Source: Centroberyx gerrardi (taxonomy: Eukaryota > Chordata > Actinopteri > Beryciformes > Berycidae). From it: a stretch of 64,000 nucleotides of DNA. A model generated the notes under the pieces. That model searched no databases and was not told the origin of the DNA. It was given only the letters and a program-made list of their open reading frames with translations. Of this stretch, positions 44,629 to 57,440 are shown piece after piece. The position numbers were made by a program, and so were the translations under genes. Where the stretch lies: assembly GCF_048128805.1 (NCBI RefSeq), contig NC_136012.1, positions 16,779,725 to 16,843,724 of the forward strand. Reading direction: 5' to 3'. Position 1 is the first letter of the stretch. Each line of letters starts with the position of its first letter.

Positions 44629-47196
44629 ATGCCCAAGAGAAAGGTATGTATTCTGAAAATAATGAAAATTGTTTGGTTGGAATATCAGCTATTAATGCAA
44701 TGCAAATGATTGTGAAGACATCCCTCTGAGACATTACTTAATTATAACCTAATTTATAACGTCTCTACATCGCTGATAATTTTTGCCTATTTTCTAGATA
44801 TAATGTATATTTTTTTTGTGTTGGAATGAATATTTTCCTGCTCGGGCACAGGCTATAAATCCTGTTTTCTCCTAACAGCCGCTGTCCTTTGGGGAGTCAG
44901 AAGTCTCTTTCGGTCTCCATGCAGTTAAAGCACAAGCAGCAGCCATGCTTTGCAGCTCTTGTCCACCTTCCTCGCCGACCTACCGAGAACAAACGCTTCA
45001 CTTATCGCCAATCGGCCCTCAAACCGCCTAAAAGTGTCACTAGAAAATGCATTAGTGCCTTTACTTTGCATTTTGACCGCAAAAACAAACATTTGCCGTC
45101 GCATTTCGATAAAATTATATATTTTCTCTCTTTGTTCGTAGTCCCAAATGGCTGCGATGGCGTGGCTCTGCCGCGTGGTGGCGCCGCTGAGTCTTAGCTG
45201 GTCCCTCCCCCTCTGAAAGCCTCCCGCGCCAGCTTTCAAATCTGAGCTCCATGCACTGAATGAGAGAAAGAGATGGGGGAGTAAAAGAGAAAAGCAGGGC
45301 CTGGGCCCTCAAAATCTGGGTTCAGAAGCCCACATGGCTCTGCTCTCACAGCCTATTTCTGAAATAACGCACTAACCCAAAATTTCTGGGTTATAATCCT
45401 TTAAAACTATGTGTTTTGGAAATAAATTTGTGTTTTCATATGAAACTAAAAAGTTTTCTCAACTGCTTTGTGATTACTCGTAATATGTGCCTGAAGCATT
45501 TAGCAAATGCTTATTGTTAATATAAAGGCCAGTAACTCTCTAAATGCTACTAATTTTTCTTTACTTTGATTTAACCTTTTATATTTGTGTTTTTCATTTG
45601 CAGGGAACAGATGAGGCCAAGGAGGAGGTAAGAGGAGGGCACAATAAATTACACATCATAGATTTGATTAAATAAAATTTTAATCAGTATGTGAGATATT
45701 CCAGGGCTTTTTCAAGAATAAAGTATGTTTGTATAGAATTCAAAGGTACAGTGTTGTGAATACAGTCCTAATCTAAATAAAGAGCCCATGATAACCATTT
45801 TTGTTCTGTTTCAGCCCAAGAGGAGATCAGCTCGGTTATCAGCGGTAAGAAGCTTTACATACAAACTCACCACTGCTCATTTACATTCACAGAGGCAGTT
45901 AGTAAACATATGAAAGCCAGTAAAAACCTAAAAAGTAGTCACACACATGTGACTAATTAGTTAACCTGTTAAGTAACAGAAACAAAAGAAACAAAAGCAA
46001 GTGTACAACTAGCTTTTATTTTAAAAACCTACTTTAATTTGATTTGCAGCAATGAAAAACTACAAAACACATGATTTTTACATAATAAACTTTAAAAACT
46101 AGTTAACAGTATTTAAAAACTCAAGTAGAGCTGCAGACAATAGTAAAGTTTACTAAATCACATCAGAATTGAATATAATTTCTTATAAAGCTTACATAAT
46201 TACTTAACACACAGTTGAAACCTGATGAACAATTACTTTATAGCAAGTAAGACCTGCTGGTCTGGTAATTAACAAATAAGCCGATGTATCCAACTCTAAT
46301 ATCGACATATTACAAATTAATGGCATAATGAAGAGATTCAGAATAATTAAAGTTATGTTCTGCAATTTTACAAAACATTTCTGCTCAGAGACGGTTTAAA
46401 TTCCACAGTTAACTCATTTACGAAGGATCATCTTAATGTTAGAAGGCTTGAAACAAACAGCCGCTTCAGTCAACAGGCTTCTTATGTGTTTTTATTGGAA
46501 GAGGTTTCCATTCAAGAATCACTATCTGTCCTTGATTCTTTGCTGCCCATTTAAAAACTGCATCAAAGGAGCCTTCAGTCTTCCAGTGCCTTTTAGAGGC
46601 AAAAAAAAAGAGATTGTAAAATAGTCAAGAAAGAAATTGCGTATTTAAGTACAACTGTTTTATCCCTGTTTCCCTCCTTTTTTTCCCCACAGAAACCGGC
46701 CCCACCCAAGCCGGAACCAAAGGTTAAGAAGGCAGCAAAGGTAAGAGATTGAGATACTTTTCCGGTTCTTAATTTCAGTCTCTACACCCCCACAACAAAG
46801 ACTTAGCTGAACTAGGGGGGGGGGGGGGAACAACAGGTAGTGTGAGTATTGAATATTCAGCCTGCTAACGGCCCGTTCTGTGACCCTCGCAGAAAGAGAA
46901 GGCAGTGAACGACAAGAAGGAGGACAAGAAGACCAAGAAGGCGAAGGAGAATGCCGAGGCAGAGGCCAACGAGGAAAACCACTCTGAGAATGGAGAGGCC
47001 AAGACCAACGAGGTGTGTAGACTTAAAAACTTCATCCATCCAACACTTTTACACCTTAGACTTTGGGATAAACACCAGAGCAACAGTCGTAGAAACTCTG
47101 TGTGGAGTTCTGTGTCGTGACCTTGTCCTCTCCCCCTCCGTCCCGCAGGTGGAGGCAGCTCCTGAGGAGGCCAAGGAGGAGGCCAAGTCCGAGTAG
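44629..47196 (+). CDS. HMGN nucleosome-binding protein, 6 exons, 94 aa
   Basis: Coding exons 44629-44643, 45604-45627, 45815-45844, 46693-46740, 46893-47012 and 47149-47196 are all phase 0 with GT/AG introns. The 94-residue product begins MPKRK, carries the nucleosomal-binding signature PKRRSARLSA followed by KPAPPKPEPKVKKAAK, then a Lys-rich bipartite region and an acidic C-terminus (SENGEAKT, EEAKEEAKSE). The six-exon layout and length fit the HMGN family, which binds nucleosome cores and loosens chromatin against linker histone. The neighbouring SH3BGRL suggests correspondence to human HMGN5, but the long acidic tail of mammalian HMGN5 is absent, so I leave the symbol blank. The 3' UTR runs to a poly(A) signal at 47975-47980. 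Confidence 0.93.
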
Positions 47197-47974
47197 CACC
47201 ACTGCCCAAGCTTCCTCCTCCTCTACGACCCCTGACCCCGAACCCCCAGCCAGCCAGCCAGCCCCCCCAAGTCTCTCACATGGTTTCCCTCCAAGGCGTA
47301 TTGTTAACAGAGGAATATTTTTATCAATGATTTTATAAGTATCCGTACAGATTTTTAGCACAAAAAGCAAAGCTGATTATGGAGCGCCTTGCAGATTTGC
47401 AGTGGTCATATCAAGTGTCTGCAAGCAAGATGAACACACTAAAATCTTTTTTAAATGGCATTTCATGATTGTTGAAGGCTTGTTTGGTGTAGAAAGTGCG
47501 TCCCTGCCGGATTGGCTATGTCGTGAGTTGTGTATTCCTGTGTTTTTTCTCCTCCCCGATCTTCCCCCTCCCCGCTCCTCCACAGATTAGACCTTTCCTC
47601 CCCTACAGTTCAGCCTCTATCCATGTTTTATTAACGGTTCAACCATGTATATGGGTGATTCTTTTAGACCTCTAAATGTGCAGTGAGTTCCCTTGCTTCT
47701 GTCTCATGGTCCTGTTTTTTCATTGAATCGTGTTAAAAGCGTGTTGAAGCGTGTTGTCCATAAGAAAGAGGAAGACGAACATGTGAAACATTCCGGGAAC
47801 AGCGATGCCTCTGACCTGTCTCCTAGACGACCCTGCGTGTAAAACAGCTCCTGCTCCATCCATGCTGTCATGTCAGCTTTTCTAAACACTCTGGTTTTTT
47901 TAAATGATTGAATTTGGAACCTTCTCTGACAAATGCAGGTGTCTGGTCCCTCTCTTATGTTCTGGAATTCTCTT

Positions 47975-47980
47975 AATAAA
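47975..47980 (+). terminator. Poly(A) signal of the HMGN gene
   Basis: AATAAA 780 bases after the HMGN stop codon, in a long 3' UTR without other good signals. Cleavage would follow near 47995-48005, close to a TTTTCC/GTCTCT-rich segment. Confidence 0.6.
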
Positions 47981-48993
47981 AAGAAGTCCTGGGAATTTTC
48001 CTCGAACTGACGTCTCGAGTCTCTGTTTTTTTGAACGATACAGTGTGATGCAAGTTGATGGGATTTTCTCAAAGACGGCACATTAAAAGCATCAAAGAAG
48101 GCACAATGTTTATTAAAATTCAAAGATCTTGTTCCAAAACATTTTGGAAGAAAAAAAGACATGCTCCCTGAAATTTACAAGCAAATATTAAAAAAAACAT
48201 GAATCTATCCCCAAGTTTTAACTTTAACTTTTTTGAAAGCATGACTCGACTCATAAAGCTCATAAAGTGTGATTTACTTTGATTCCAGCGATCATTTTTG
48301 CAAGACAAGGCATCAGTATTTTCACACATGGGTATCATCTTGAAATGAAACTCAACACTGCCAACCTAATACTATCTAATGCTATCTTCATAATTAACCA
48401 GATCTGAAAGCATTTCCGTGTTTAGCCCACATTAAAACTATCCAAGGAGTATAATAAAAGATGTATAACCAGACGTCCTTAATGTGCACGGTTACTAGTT
48501 CTTAGATGGAAATGGGCGCAGGTACAACCTAGAAATCAAAAGCTTTGTATCACTTAGAGAAGGGTGAGGCTTCAAGTCTGTGGTTGGGGTCGCTTTCGTT
48601 TCAAGTTCCTCGTCAGATCTTACAAGTGCAATAAAAATGTTACAACATGGAAAAACAACCAGATCCGGTAAATACATGGCGTGCAGCCACAGTTTGCTGT
48701 GACCTCCTTGACTAAATGAAATCTGCCTGTAATGTATTCTCAGAGTAGCTCTACCTGACATTTCCTTTGAGACCGCTGCTTCAGGATACAGATTCTGACT
48801 AACGGAGCCCATTCCTCCCGGTTATTTGCTGTGCTTGTCTTACCAGAGTGGAAGTTCATTGATTCTCCAAACATAGATCTGCATTTGTTAGCTGAGTATT
48901 TAAGATCTGGATCATATGTCCACTATTGGCTTCAAACAAACCATGGCCAGGAGATTTGTTTCACTGATGTGTGAATTGGCTTTGACACAAACA

Positions 48994-49040
<47 letters not shown>

Positions 49041-49789
49041 TCATATTTGTGTTTGTAACATTGTATTAAATATGCTTGAGATATTCTAAGGATCTGAAGG
49101 GAAGTCCACAGACACTTGCTCCTTCATTCTTCATCCTTCACCCTGCTGCTTTGTACTTGCTGTCTATCGCTACAACATTCACCTAAAGGTCATTATATAC
49201 TGAACTCATCAACTGAATGAAGGCCTCTAGTGGAGCCTACCTTGTATGTTCCCACCATGTCAGTATCACAGGACAGAGGGGAAGAATAGTGCGGGGCAGC
49301 ATCCTGTGTAAAAGATGACACGGCCTTGAAATTGTCTCGCCTCTCCTATGGAGGCCTATACCGGCTGAAGGAGCAGACGGTGCCAGCGCAAGGCCTCATG
49401 GGAGTCCTATCCTGTCCTGCCAGAATCTTTGTTCCCCTTTAGGCTTTACACACACACACACACACACATACACACACAAGCACGCTCAGAGACAAACACA
49501 AAGACTCTGCAAGATGCGAAGCGTGAGTGCTATGACCCACATTCACCACAACCTTCAATCATATCACCAGACCTTTAATGTTGTTTTGCTTTTCTATAAG
49601 GTGAGCCCCATATTCAGTACATACATGTAAGGCTGCATGCATTAGTGTGTGTCAGGCGTGTGTGGATTGGGCATGTGAAAGTGCATGTGCGGCCACATCA
49701 AGCGAACAGACTTTCAATGGGCTGCTTACTCTGAGCTTTGTGTGTGTGCATTTGCCTCCAGCATTGGCTGTGCAAATTGTTTTACATTG

Positions 49790-49801
49790 TGTGTGTGTGT
49801 G

Positions 49802-49856
<55 letters not shown>
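49790..49856. repeat. (TG)n microsatellite
   Basis: About 33 TG units with one CG interruption near 49808. A 208-codon open frame passing through it is not considered coding. Confidence 0.95.
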
Positions 49857-49860
<4 letters not shown>

Positions 49861-50291
49861 TTGTGTGTGTGTGCCTAGTGCAGTCTGCTGTAGCCTATAT
49901 CCTTTTGACCTCACACCACCTACAGAAGCCTACATGTGGCCGTTAATTGAAATATGTGAAGCAACATGTTTTATTTGTGGTGAATTCGATCTGCAATCCT
50001 CTTTGTGTAAAAAAAAAAAATCAATTTCTAATCCCTTTCTAGGGGTTGGATATAAATCTCACTGCAGCAGGCCTACTGTCCAACACATCAGCTGTGAGTG
50101 TTTACTTAGTGATGCATCATTGCCTGCATTTTCCAGAGAATGTGATGTCCTGTTAGTTTCAATATTTGCCTCCGCTGAGTGTAGATCATCTGCAGCAGTT
50201 AGAGACCATCTGACCTGCATTGTCATGGCCGAGGCACGGGCTCCATTTTGTCGATATTTTGTTGTGTGGAGGGCGCTGTTGCAGCACATCG

Positions 50292-50305
50292 CCACTAGAT
50301 GGCAG
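50292..50305 (+). promoter_or_regulatory. CTCF-like site (candidate)
   Basis: CCACTAGATGGCAG matches the CTCF core consensus closely. It lies between the convergent HMGN and TENT5 genes. Of the candidates in the window this is the best match. Confidence 0.35.
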
Positions 50306-50946
50306 TCTTGACCTATCTTTGCTGCTGAGGCGCTTGGCTTTGCTCACGGCACCCAGTTGAGCTTTTTACATTGTCTTTACTTCTGTATTACATGTATTAT
50401 TTTACCAGAGGCGTATTCGGTTGATAGCATTGAATAATAGGAGACAGATCACAAATAATATGATGATACAGTACATCAAACGTCGTGTTTTTAAATAAAA
50501 AAAAAAAAAAAAGGATCCCTCCAGGCATTCCAAAATCCCTCATCTCCTCTTTCATTGACAAATCCCCCGAGTCCCTTCATATTTTCTTTTAATCCTTTGT
50601 CAGCGTCATCTATTTGATGCGGGTGTTTCTTTATTTAACCAGACAGTTCATTTAAGAGCAAATTCTCCTACAACAACAGCTCCCAGTCTGTGTACATTAT
50701 GTGTCCTTTTTGTGAGGTATTGATGAGGCGCAGGGCAGCGGGGGCGGTGAAAGGAAATACATTATTGATCAGACAGAAAGTTTCTGATCTCAGCCAAGGT
50801 GGTCTCTCTTTTCTCTTCCACCTTCTTTCATCTCTGCACTCCTTCTGATATTCTTCGGGCTTCTACACCTTCATTGATCCAGCCATTCATCCTGTCTCCT
50901 GTGATCAAGCTCTCTGACTCGTTAACTGCTTTGATACTGGGATTCA

Positions 50947-50982
<36 letters not shown>

Positions 50983-52344
50983 CACATGCATGCAGCCCTC
51001 TCCTAAGGCACTCTGACATCAAACAGCTAATTACTCTAATCTCGTTTTATGTCCCTCTGCGTTTATCTGACTATTCATCTCTATGCAACTCCTGCTTGTT
51101 GCTCAGCCTGTCTTTCCATTCGCCTGCCTGTACGTTGGTCTGTCTGTCTGTCTGTCTGTCTGTCTGCCTGCCCATCTGCTTGTCTACCTGCTTGATCTGT
51201 CTTGTTCTTCCGCCTCTGTCACTTTCTACTGTCTGGTCTGAGTATTCACTATAGAGTTGTCCCCCAGAACCCTGCACAAAGCCCCGGCCGGCACACTCGT
51301 GTCCTCTCTGATTCTCTGATATGTTTTGATATGTTGACTAAAATAGCTTTTTCATTTTTAAACATGCTCATATCCTGTTCTGTCATCCCACGCATTTCCA
51401 GACCCTCCCCTCCCCTTCCCATCCCCTCCATTCACATCTACTGTCCTCATAATCCTGGTCAAATTCTCGCATGCGGGGGCGAAGGGAGTGAGTGTGTGTG
51501 TGTGAGTGTGAGTGTGTGTGTGTGTGGCTGTGTGTACGTGCATTTCTGTGCGTGTCTGTGCTGTGTAGTACAAGGGGGAGGATAATCTCGGTGTAAAGGA
51601 TGAGGATGACCTTTTACGAGGAAGTGACTTAAATGATGTCTTTTCATCACCACGGATACCAGTGTTTGGATGTGGATGAGCATTTGTTGTGGGGAAAAAA
51701 TGTCACACTAGCGCACATTCTCGCACACAAACACACAGAGAATAACAGAAAAAACAACAAGGCAATATGCGCACCCCCATACACACAATCATTTACACTC
51801 ATTTTAGGTAATGGGCACAAAGCCCCCCCACCTGACCTGACCTCAGTGATGCTTGAAGGGAGCAGATGTTTGGTAGTTCTCTAACATGCTACTGTGAGAG
51901 GATGCTGCTGCTGGCTGGATGTCTCTAATTGTTTGTGTTCAACTCCCTTGTTTATCTGCTTGGCTCAGTGCTCTCTATAGGGGTGGGATGTACAAGAGCG
52001 AGTGAATGGGAAGAGCGAGGATGAGAGGGAGAGGAAGAGAAAGTGACGGGAGGTAAGGAAGAAGGGGGGGGGGGGGGTGGAGAGAAAGCAAAGGGAAGAG
52101 GAAGTGTGCAGGGAGAAGAGCTGGATGCAGATGGGGATCTATTCTCTCCGACACGCAGACAAGATGGAAATGAGTGGGCGTCTGTGACGTCAATCAGTGT
52201 AGACACAAACACACAGACACACACATCGAGACACACCCCTCCTCTTCCAGCCCCATGCTGATACACGCTTCGCTGCAAACAGCAGTGCTACGGATCACAC
52301 GCATAAACATCAGCACACACAAACAGCCCCCCACCCCCCACCAA

Positions 52345-52383
<39 letters not shown>

Positions 52384-55300
52384 CAGCTCAGTGTTTCATC
52401 TCTGACCTGACTGAAGATGTCAGCAGCTCGTTTCATCCATTTATACAGTAGAAAAGTGACTGCCGGCAGAAAGCTGTTATGTGCCACAGCCTGAATAAGT
52501 TAATCTAGTGAGAGAACGGTAATAGTGGTTTTCACAGTTTTCACGACAATTTACATATAAGATCATTTATAAGGCAGGAGGCCTGAGAGTTGGCAAAAGA
52601 GAGTTGGCAAACAGAGTTGGCAGGCAGTCTACAAACTACGGAAGGTGTAGGCCCACCTCTCTGTTTATCCCATTGTACTGTGAATAAGACAGTCATTCCT
52701 CACATAAGTTTAGTTTTAACTAGAGCCTTGGTACAAACTTTATGTTGAAAAAATTACATATTACAAATGACATAGGCAAATGCAGTACAGTGGCACATGG
52801 GCTGCTGTGTAAAGAAAAATAACTGGGGAAAGACAACACTAGGCAGCAGGATGCACAGCAGTATATTATAACCTTTATTCCATTACAAATCTGTCTTTCT
52901 ATCTGTCTCATTGGTTGTCTGTTATGTACGCGTGTGTCTGTGTCACATGGCTAACATTATGATCCATTATGCTGAATTTAGTTTGCATAATTAACAAGGT
53001 GAGGTCTCAGTGACCCACAGGTCAGGTTCCTGAATAGGCTTTAGCCTGACACCTGAGAGACAGGCAGACAGCAGAAAGATGATTGGGAAACGTAATCATC
53101 TTTCATTATGTTCTGGATCAGTGCAAAATTTGGATTGTTGTGCAATGAGTGGAAAATGTTGACAGCACAATTTAAGCCTTAAAAATAGCACAGACGTGTT
53201 AATGTTGTTCATAGAATAACAAAGTAACATGACTAAAACGTATTCAGGCTCCACTGTGTGTGGCAAGTATTTGGCAAGTCTGCCTTTAAGAAATCATCCA
53301 TCCATGTCAGAGAGTCGTGACGACACAGACTTCTATCTAGAGAAATGAAAACTATTTTTGAAACACTCCTCTGTGCCTTCCCAATTTTGCTTTTTAAGGA
53401 TGAATTAGTGGATCGAATAAGAGTGCATTAATTTCAGTGCGGTGGCGGTGTGTGTGTGTGTGTGTGTGCGCGTCTGAGTGTGTGTGTGTATGGGGGGATG
53501 GGAGGGGGGGCATTAAAGCTAAGGATGTGGCAGCCACTTGCCTTGCCAATTGCTCTATTTCTTTGAGTAAAATGGTTTTCTTGGCTGTTTCTCATCAAGG
53601 TTTTTATCCTCCTGTACCCTCAGCTGGAAGAGGACTGAGTCATAGCAGTCAAGGAAGCAGGTGGGTGGGAGGCACAGAGTGGGTTGGGTGAGGAGAAAGG
53701 TGGAGGATGTGGGTGGCAAGGGTTGGGAGAAGGGTGAGGGGCAGGTTGGGGTGAATTGAAAATCATGGATGGTGAACATATCCATTTTAGAGGAATATTA
53801 TACCTGGTGTGTATCAGTCAATATCTGTAAAATATAGAATATCCAGTCTGTAACGGAACAATTTGCAAGTCAAGCACTCAAGTGACCTTCTAGCCTTTTT
53901 TTTATAAAGCATCATAATTTATTTTAATTTTGTGCCACCAATCATTCTGCAAGAGTAGGTGCTGCTATTTTTAAATGGTGAATATCTCATTTTGGAATGA
54001 CACTCATCAAATATTGTGCTTATGTGAGACTTTGAAGGGCCGGCAAGCAGTAGGAAATTACAGAGGAATTAATTTGGATGAGCGGATGAAGGGAGAAGAG
54101 GTGTTGGGGGATTAACATAAGTTGGCTGGCAGCCATAATTATCTGGATTCACACTCCTTTTAGATAGAGCAACAGGTTCCAGCCCTTCAGCCTCCTCTAA
54201 CCCCAACTCAATGCTTTTGGTTTCATTTATACTGCAGAAGCTATTATGTGCCCTCCAGCTCATCTTATTTTAGACTAACTTTGAGGTATGTAAAAATATG
54301 TAAATTTGGAAATATGAATAAACTAATAGCCTTTACTTGCATGCTAATAAAATTGCCACAAATTCCTGTTGGACGTAGTTGTATAAATGACGCATACTGA
54401 AATTAAATTTCTCATATACTGGCCAGAGTGCTGTGTATGTGAGAGAGACAGAAAGAGAGAAAGACAGATGTGTGGGTGATGTTCTCTTTTTGTCTCAGTG
54501 AGTTTGAAAATGTTTGTTGAGGGTGGACGGGTGGGCGGGCCATTAGGAAAATTGATGTGCGTTGCGCGTATGTGTGTATGCGCGCGTGCACGCATGTGTG
54601 TGTGTGTGTGTGTGTTCGCCTGCTCTGACATCACTGCTGCCGTCACTGTAGCCACCTCAGAGTGACTCCCATGTGACTGAAGGCCTGACAACCTCCCCCA
54701 CTCTCCCCATCAAACTCCCCTGCTCTCGCTCCTCTCGCCTCGCTTTATCTATAACCTCCCCCCCCTCTCTCTCCCTCTCCCTTGGCTTTCCATCACCCCC
54801 TCACTCTATTTTCTCCTCCATCCATCTCTCTGTCCGCTATCTCTATCTTTTCATTTCACCCACCCTTTTCTCGCCGCTTCTCTCCATCTCTCTCCCCCTC
54901 ATTCGGTGTGTGGGTCTTCCCTGTCTTCCGTCATGGCTCTGTACACCCACCCTGCTGCCTGTCTCTGTCTCTATGGAAACCCCGAGTGGACAAGAGTGGC
55001 TCAGAGGTCTGTGAGACGCTGATACAGACCCTATTAGATCACGCTCTCTCTTTCCCTCTCCCAGAGACACACACATGCGTGCGACCTTGCGCACACGAGC
55101 GCAAGCATGCACGTAAATAGATTGTGTGTGTGTGTGACCATGCCAGTACCTGCCATCACACATAAGCCCCCTCGTGGAAAGAGACACCCCCTTCTCCTGT
55201 TGTGCCCCTGGCTTAATCGGTGGTGTGAAGTGGGAGGAAAGGACAGAGGGTAGGAGGGAATAGGGAGGGAAGCCTATTATTTCATTATATTGTAGGTCTC

Positions 55301-57058
55301 TACAATTACTGAGTGGAGTAGAGGACCACCTGATGCCCCTTTTGCACATATATTCACTCTCAAAGCATTCACACACACACACACACACACATACAAACAG
55401 TACATTCATTCACATACTCTCTCGCTCCCCCTCCCCCCCTCCTCTCTCTCTCCCTCTCCCTCTCTCCCCTTTCAGTCTCACACCTCACGCACCATATTCT
55501 CCTCACATTCACACATTGTTGAGCCCTGCTGTGTTGCGTAGACTGTGCGTCACTCGGGTCCAAATGCATCTGAAGGACAGGTGATTTGTGATAAGAGGCC
55601 TCACACAGACAGCATTTCACAGCTCTGGGTCCCTCTCCTGGGCGCCATCGTGATTTGACGTTCACGCTTAAGTGGATTATTGCAATGTGCAATCATGGGG
55701 AGGGCGTGAGCTGTACGATATGTAGTTTTGGGGAAGAGGAGGCGGGGTGTAGTGAATAAGAATGGAGTAAGAAGGCAAGAAAGGTGACAAAAGTGAGATC
55801 GGAGTTCTCGTTACAGCTAGGGCTTAGTTACTTTGAAAGAATTCAGTTTTTCTCACATCTGTGGGTTTGTTGAGTTTATTTTATCAAAATGTACATGAAT
55901 AAACTACAACAAAGGACTACATTAAAGAAGACATCAAAACAGGCAGCAATAACAGGGGTCAACAACTGAACACACTCCCAACCCAGCCCCAGGCCCACCC
56001 CATTACACCCCCAGTGCAGTGATATAAAGACATGCCAACCATGTCTCACATTTAGGCACTTGATTTCCCTACCAAACCATCTTTGGTCATAGTCGCTGTT
56101 GCACGGCTTTAAACTTAGATTCAAACAGGTTTGAGGTGAATTTGAACTTGTCTCATGTTGATTCTGACTGTGTGGTTTAGTGGATGCTGATTCATGCTGA
56201 GAGGAGTCATACACGTTTCAATGTAAATCCTTCAGTTTAGACAGATCGTTCTGTGTCTGCCATGTTTAGAGATGACCCAAAGATGGCTATAACCTGACCA
56301 CCTCCGTTAAGTAAACTTTAGCATAAGTAAATCAGAACACTAGCTGGTACAGTACTTCACATGATTACGGAAAAGGACTCCACGAGAGAAAGGAATCAAG
56401 CACTACATTTTAACACGATTTACCTGAAAACAATACAGTGTATTTGTACACAATATACTGTATTCAATAAGCTGTACAGTCTATTGCAAAGGCATTGTTA
56501 TTGGCATTTTTCTGTAGGTACGAGCCAGTCTGTTTACCAGTGAGTAATGTCTTGGAAATTCTTGCAAAAATAGATCAAATTTTCATATCTTTTACTAAGT
56601 TATGAAAAGCCTTTGCTTTGACTTGGGGATGTGATCTATATATTTAGCTATTCATGCAATGTCTTACTTTGTGTGCGTGTGTGTGTGTGTGTGAGTGTGT
56701 GCATGTGTGTGTGTGTGTGTGTGTGTGTGCATGTATGTGTATTTGTCAGTGTATGTATGTGCATGCATGTGTGTGTGTTTTGATGAAGGTACTGTACACA
56801 CTGGTAGACTTATCCCTCAATATTTTTTTTTTCCAGAATACATCCCCTTCAGTAAAGGAATAACAAAGTTACATTAAACTGTTTAAGAAGCATAGTACTC
56901 ACACAGTATTTGGCAGTGAGAGAACAGTCCTAATTTATCCATGCACAATATCAACCACAGGCGAGGTCCACATTCTGAACAAACCCATTAAGAACAACAC
57001 AGTAAGAACATGAAAAGGGTGAACAAGGATTCAAGAACCTGGAAGTGTGTGTGTGTGC

Positions 57059-57101
<43 letters not shown>

Positions 57102-57440
57102 TGCGAATGTCAACACCACAGCTGGTTTCCCGGGGAGACCAAAGGGCTGTGACTCATACGGTGCATACAGCATTTCCTGGAATTTGAACAATATCGGAAG
57201 AATTATTATTTTCCCACAAAGCCAAGATAATTACATATAATCATGTTAGAACCTTACAGAGTAGTTAGTGAGTCTATAGTAAAAACCCACTCAATCCCAC
57301 CCCCATAGGTCTATTATAGACCAAACAGTTTATCCCTGGATTATATTTCCATTTTCCTGCTTTCACAATGGCAAGCACCTTCCCCTTGTTTTTTTTGTTT
57401 GTGTGTGAATGTGTTTGTGTGTGTGTGTTTTGAATGTGTT

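Larger units (their letters stand above)
47981..57440. other. Convergent intergenic interval between HMGN and TENT5
   Basis: No supported gene. (CA)n lies at 48994-49039, (TG)n at about 49790-49856, (CA)n at 50949-50980, (CTGT)n at 51140-51172, (CA)n at about 52350-52381, TG-rich runs at 53447-53470, 54594-54614 and 56671-56780, and (GT)n at about 57044-57101. 53900-54240 is repeat-free, AT-rich sequence that could be a conserved non-coding element. The proximal part is likely TENT5 3' UTR, with a candidate poly(A) signal (complement of TTTATT) at 55875-55880. Confidence 0.5.

Noticed and set aside
46865-47370. Minus-strand frames across HMGN exons 5-6
   Set aside because: They are antisense shadows of the Lys/Glu-rich HMGN coding exons.
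47704-48162. 152-codon minus-strand open frame
   Set aside because: It lies antisense over the HMGN 3' UTR and poly(A) region and shows no protein-like conservation.
49685-50311. 208-codon plus-strand open frame
   Set aside because: About 60 residues are Cys-Val from a (TG)n tract and the rest has no family resemblance.
51140-51172. Short regular CTGT repeats as a CRISPR-like array
   Set aside because: This is a tetranucleotide microsatellite without spacers, in a eukaryotic genome.
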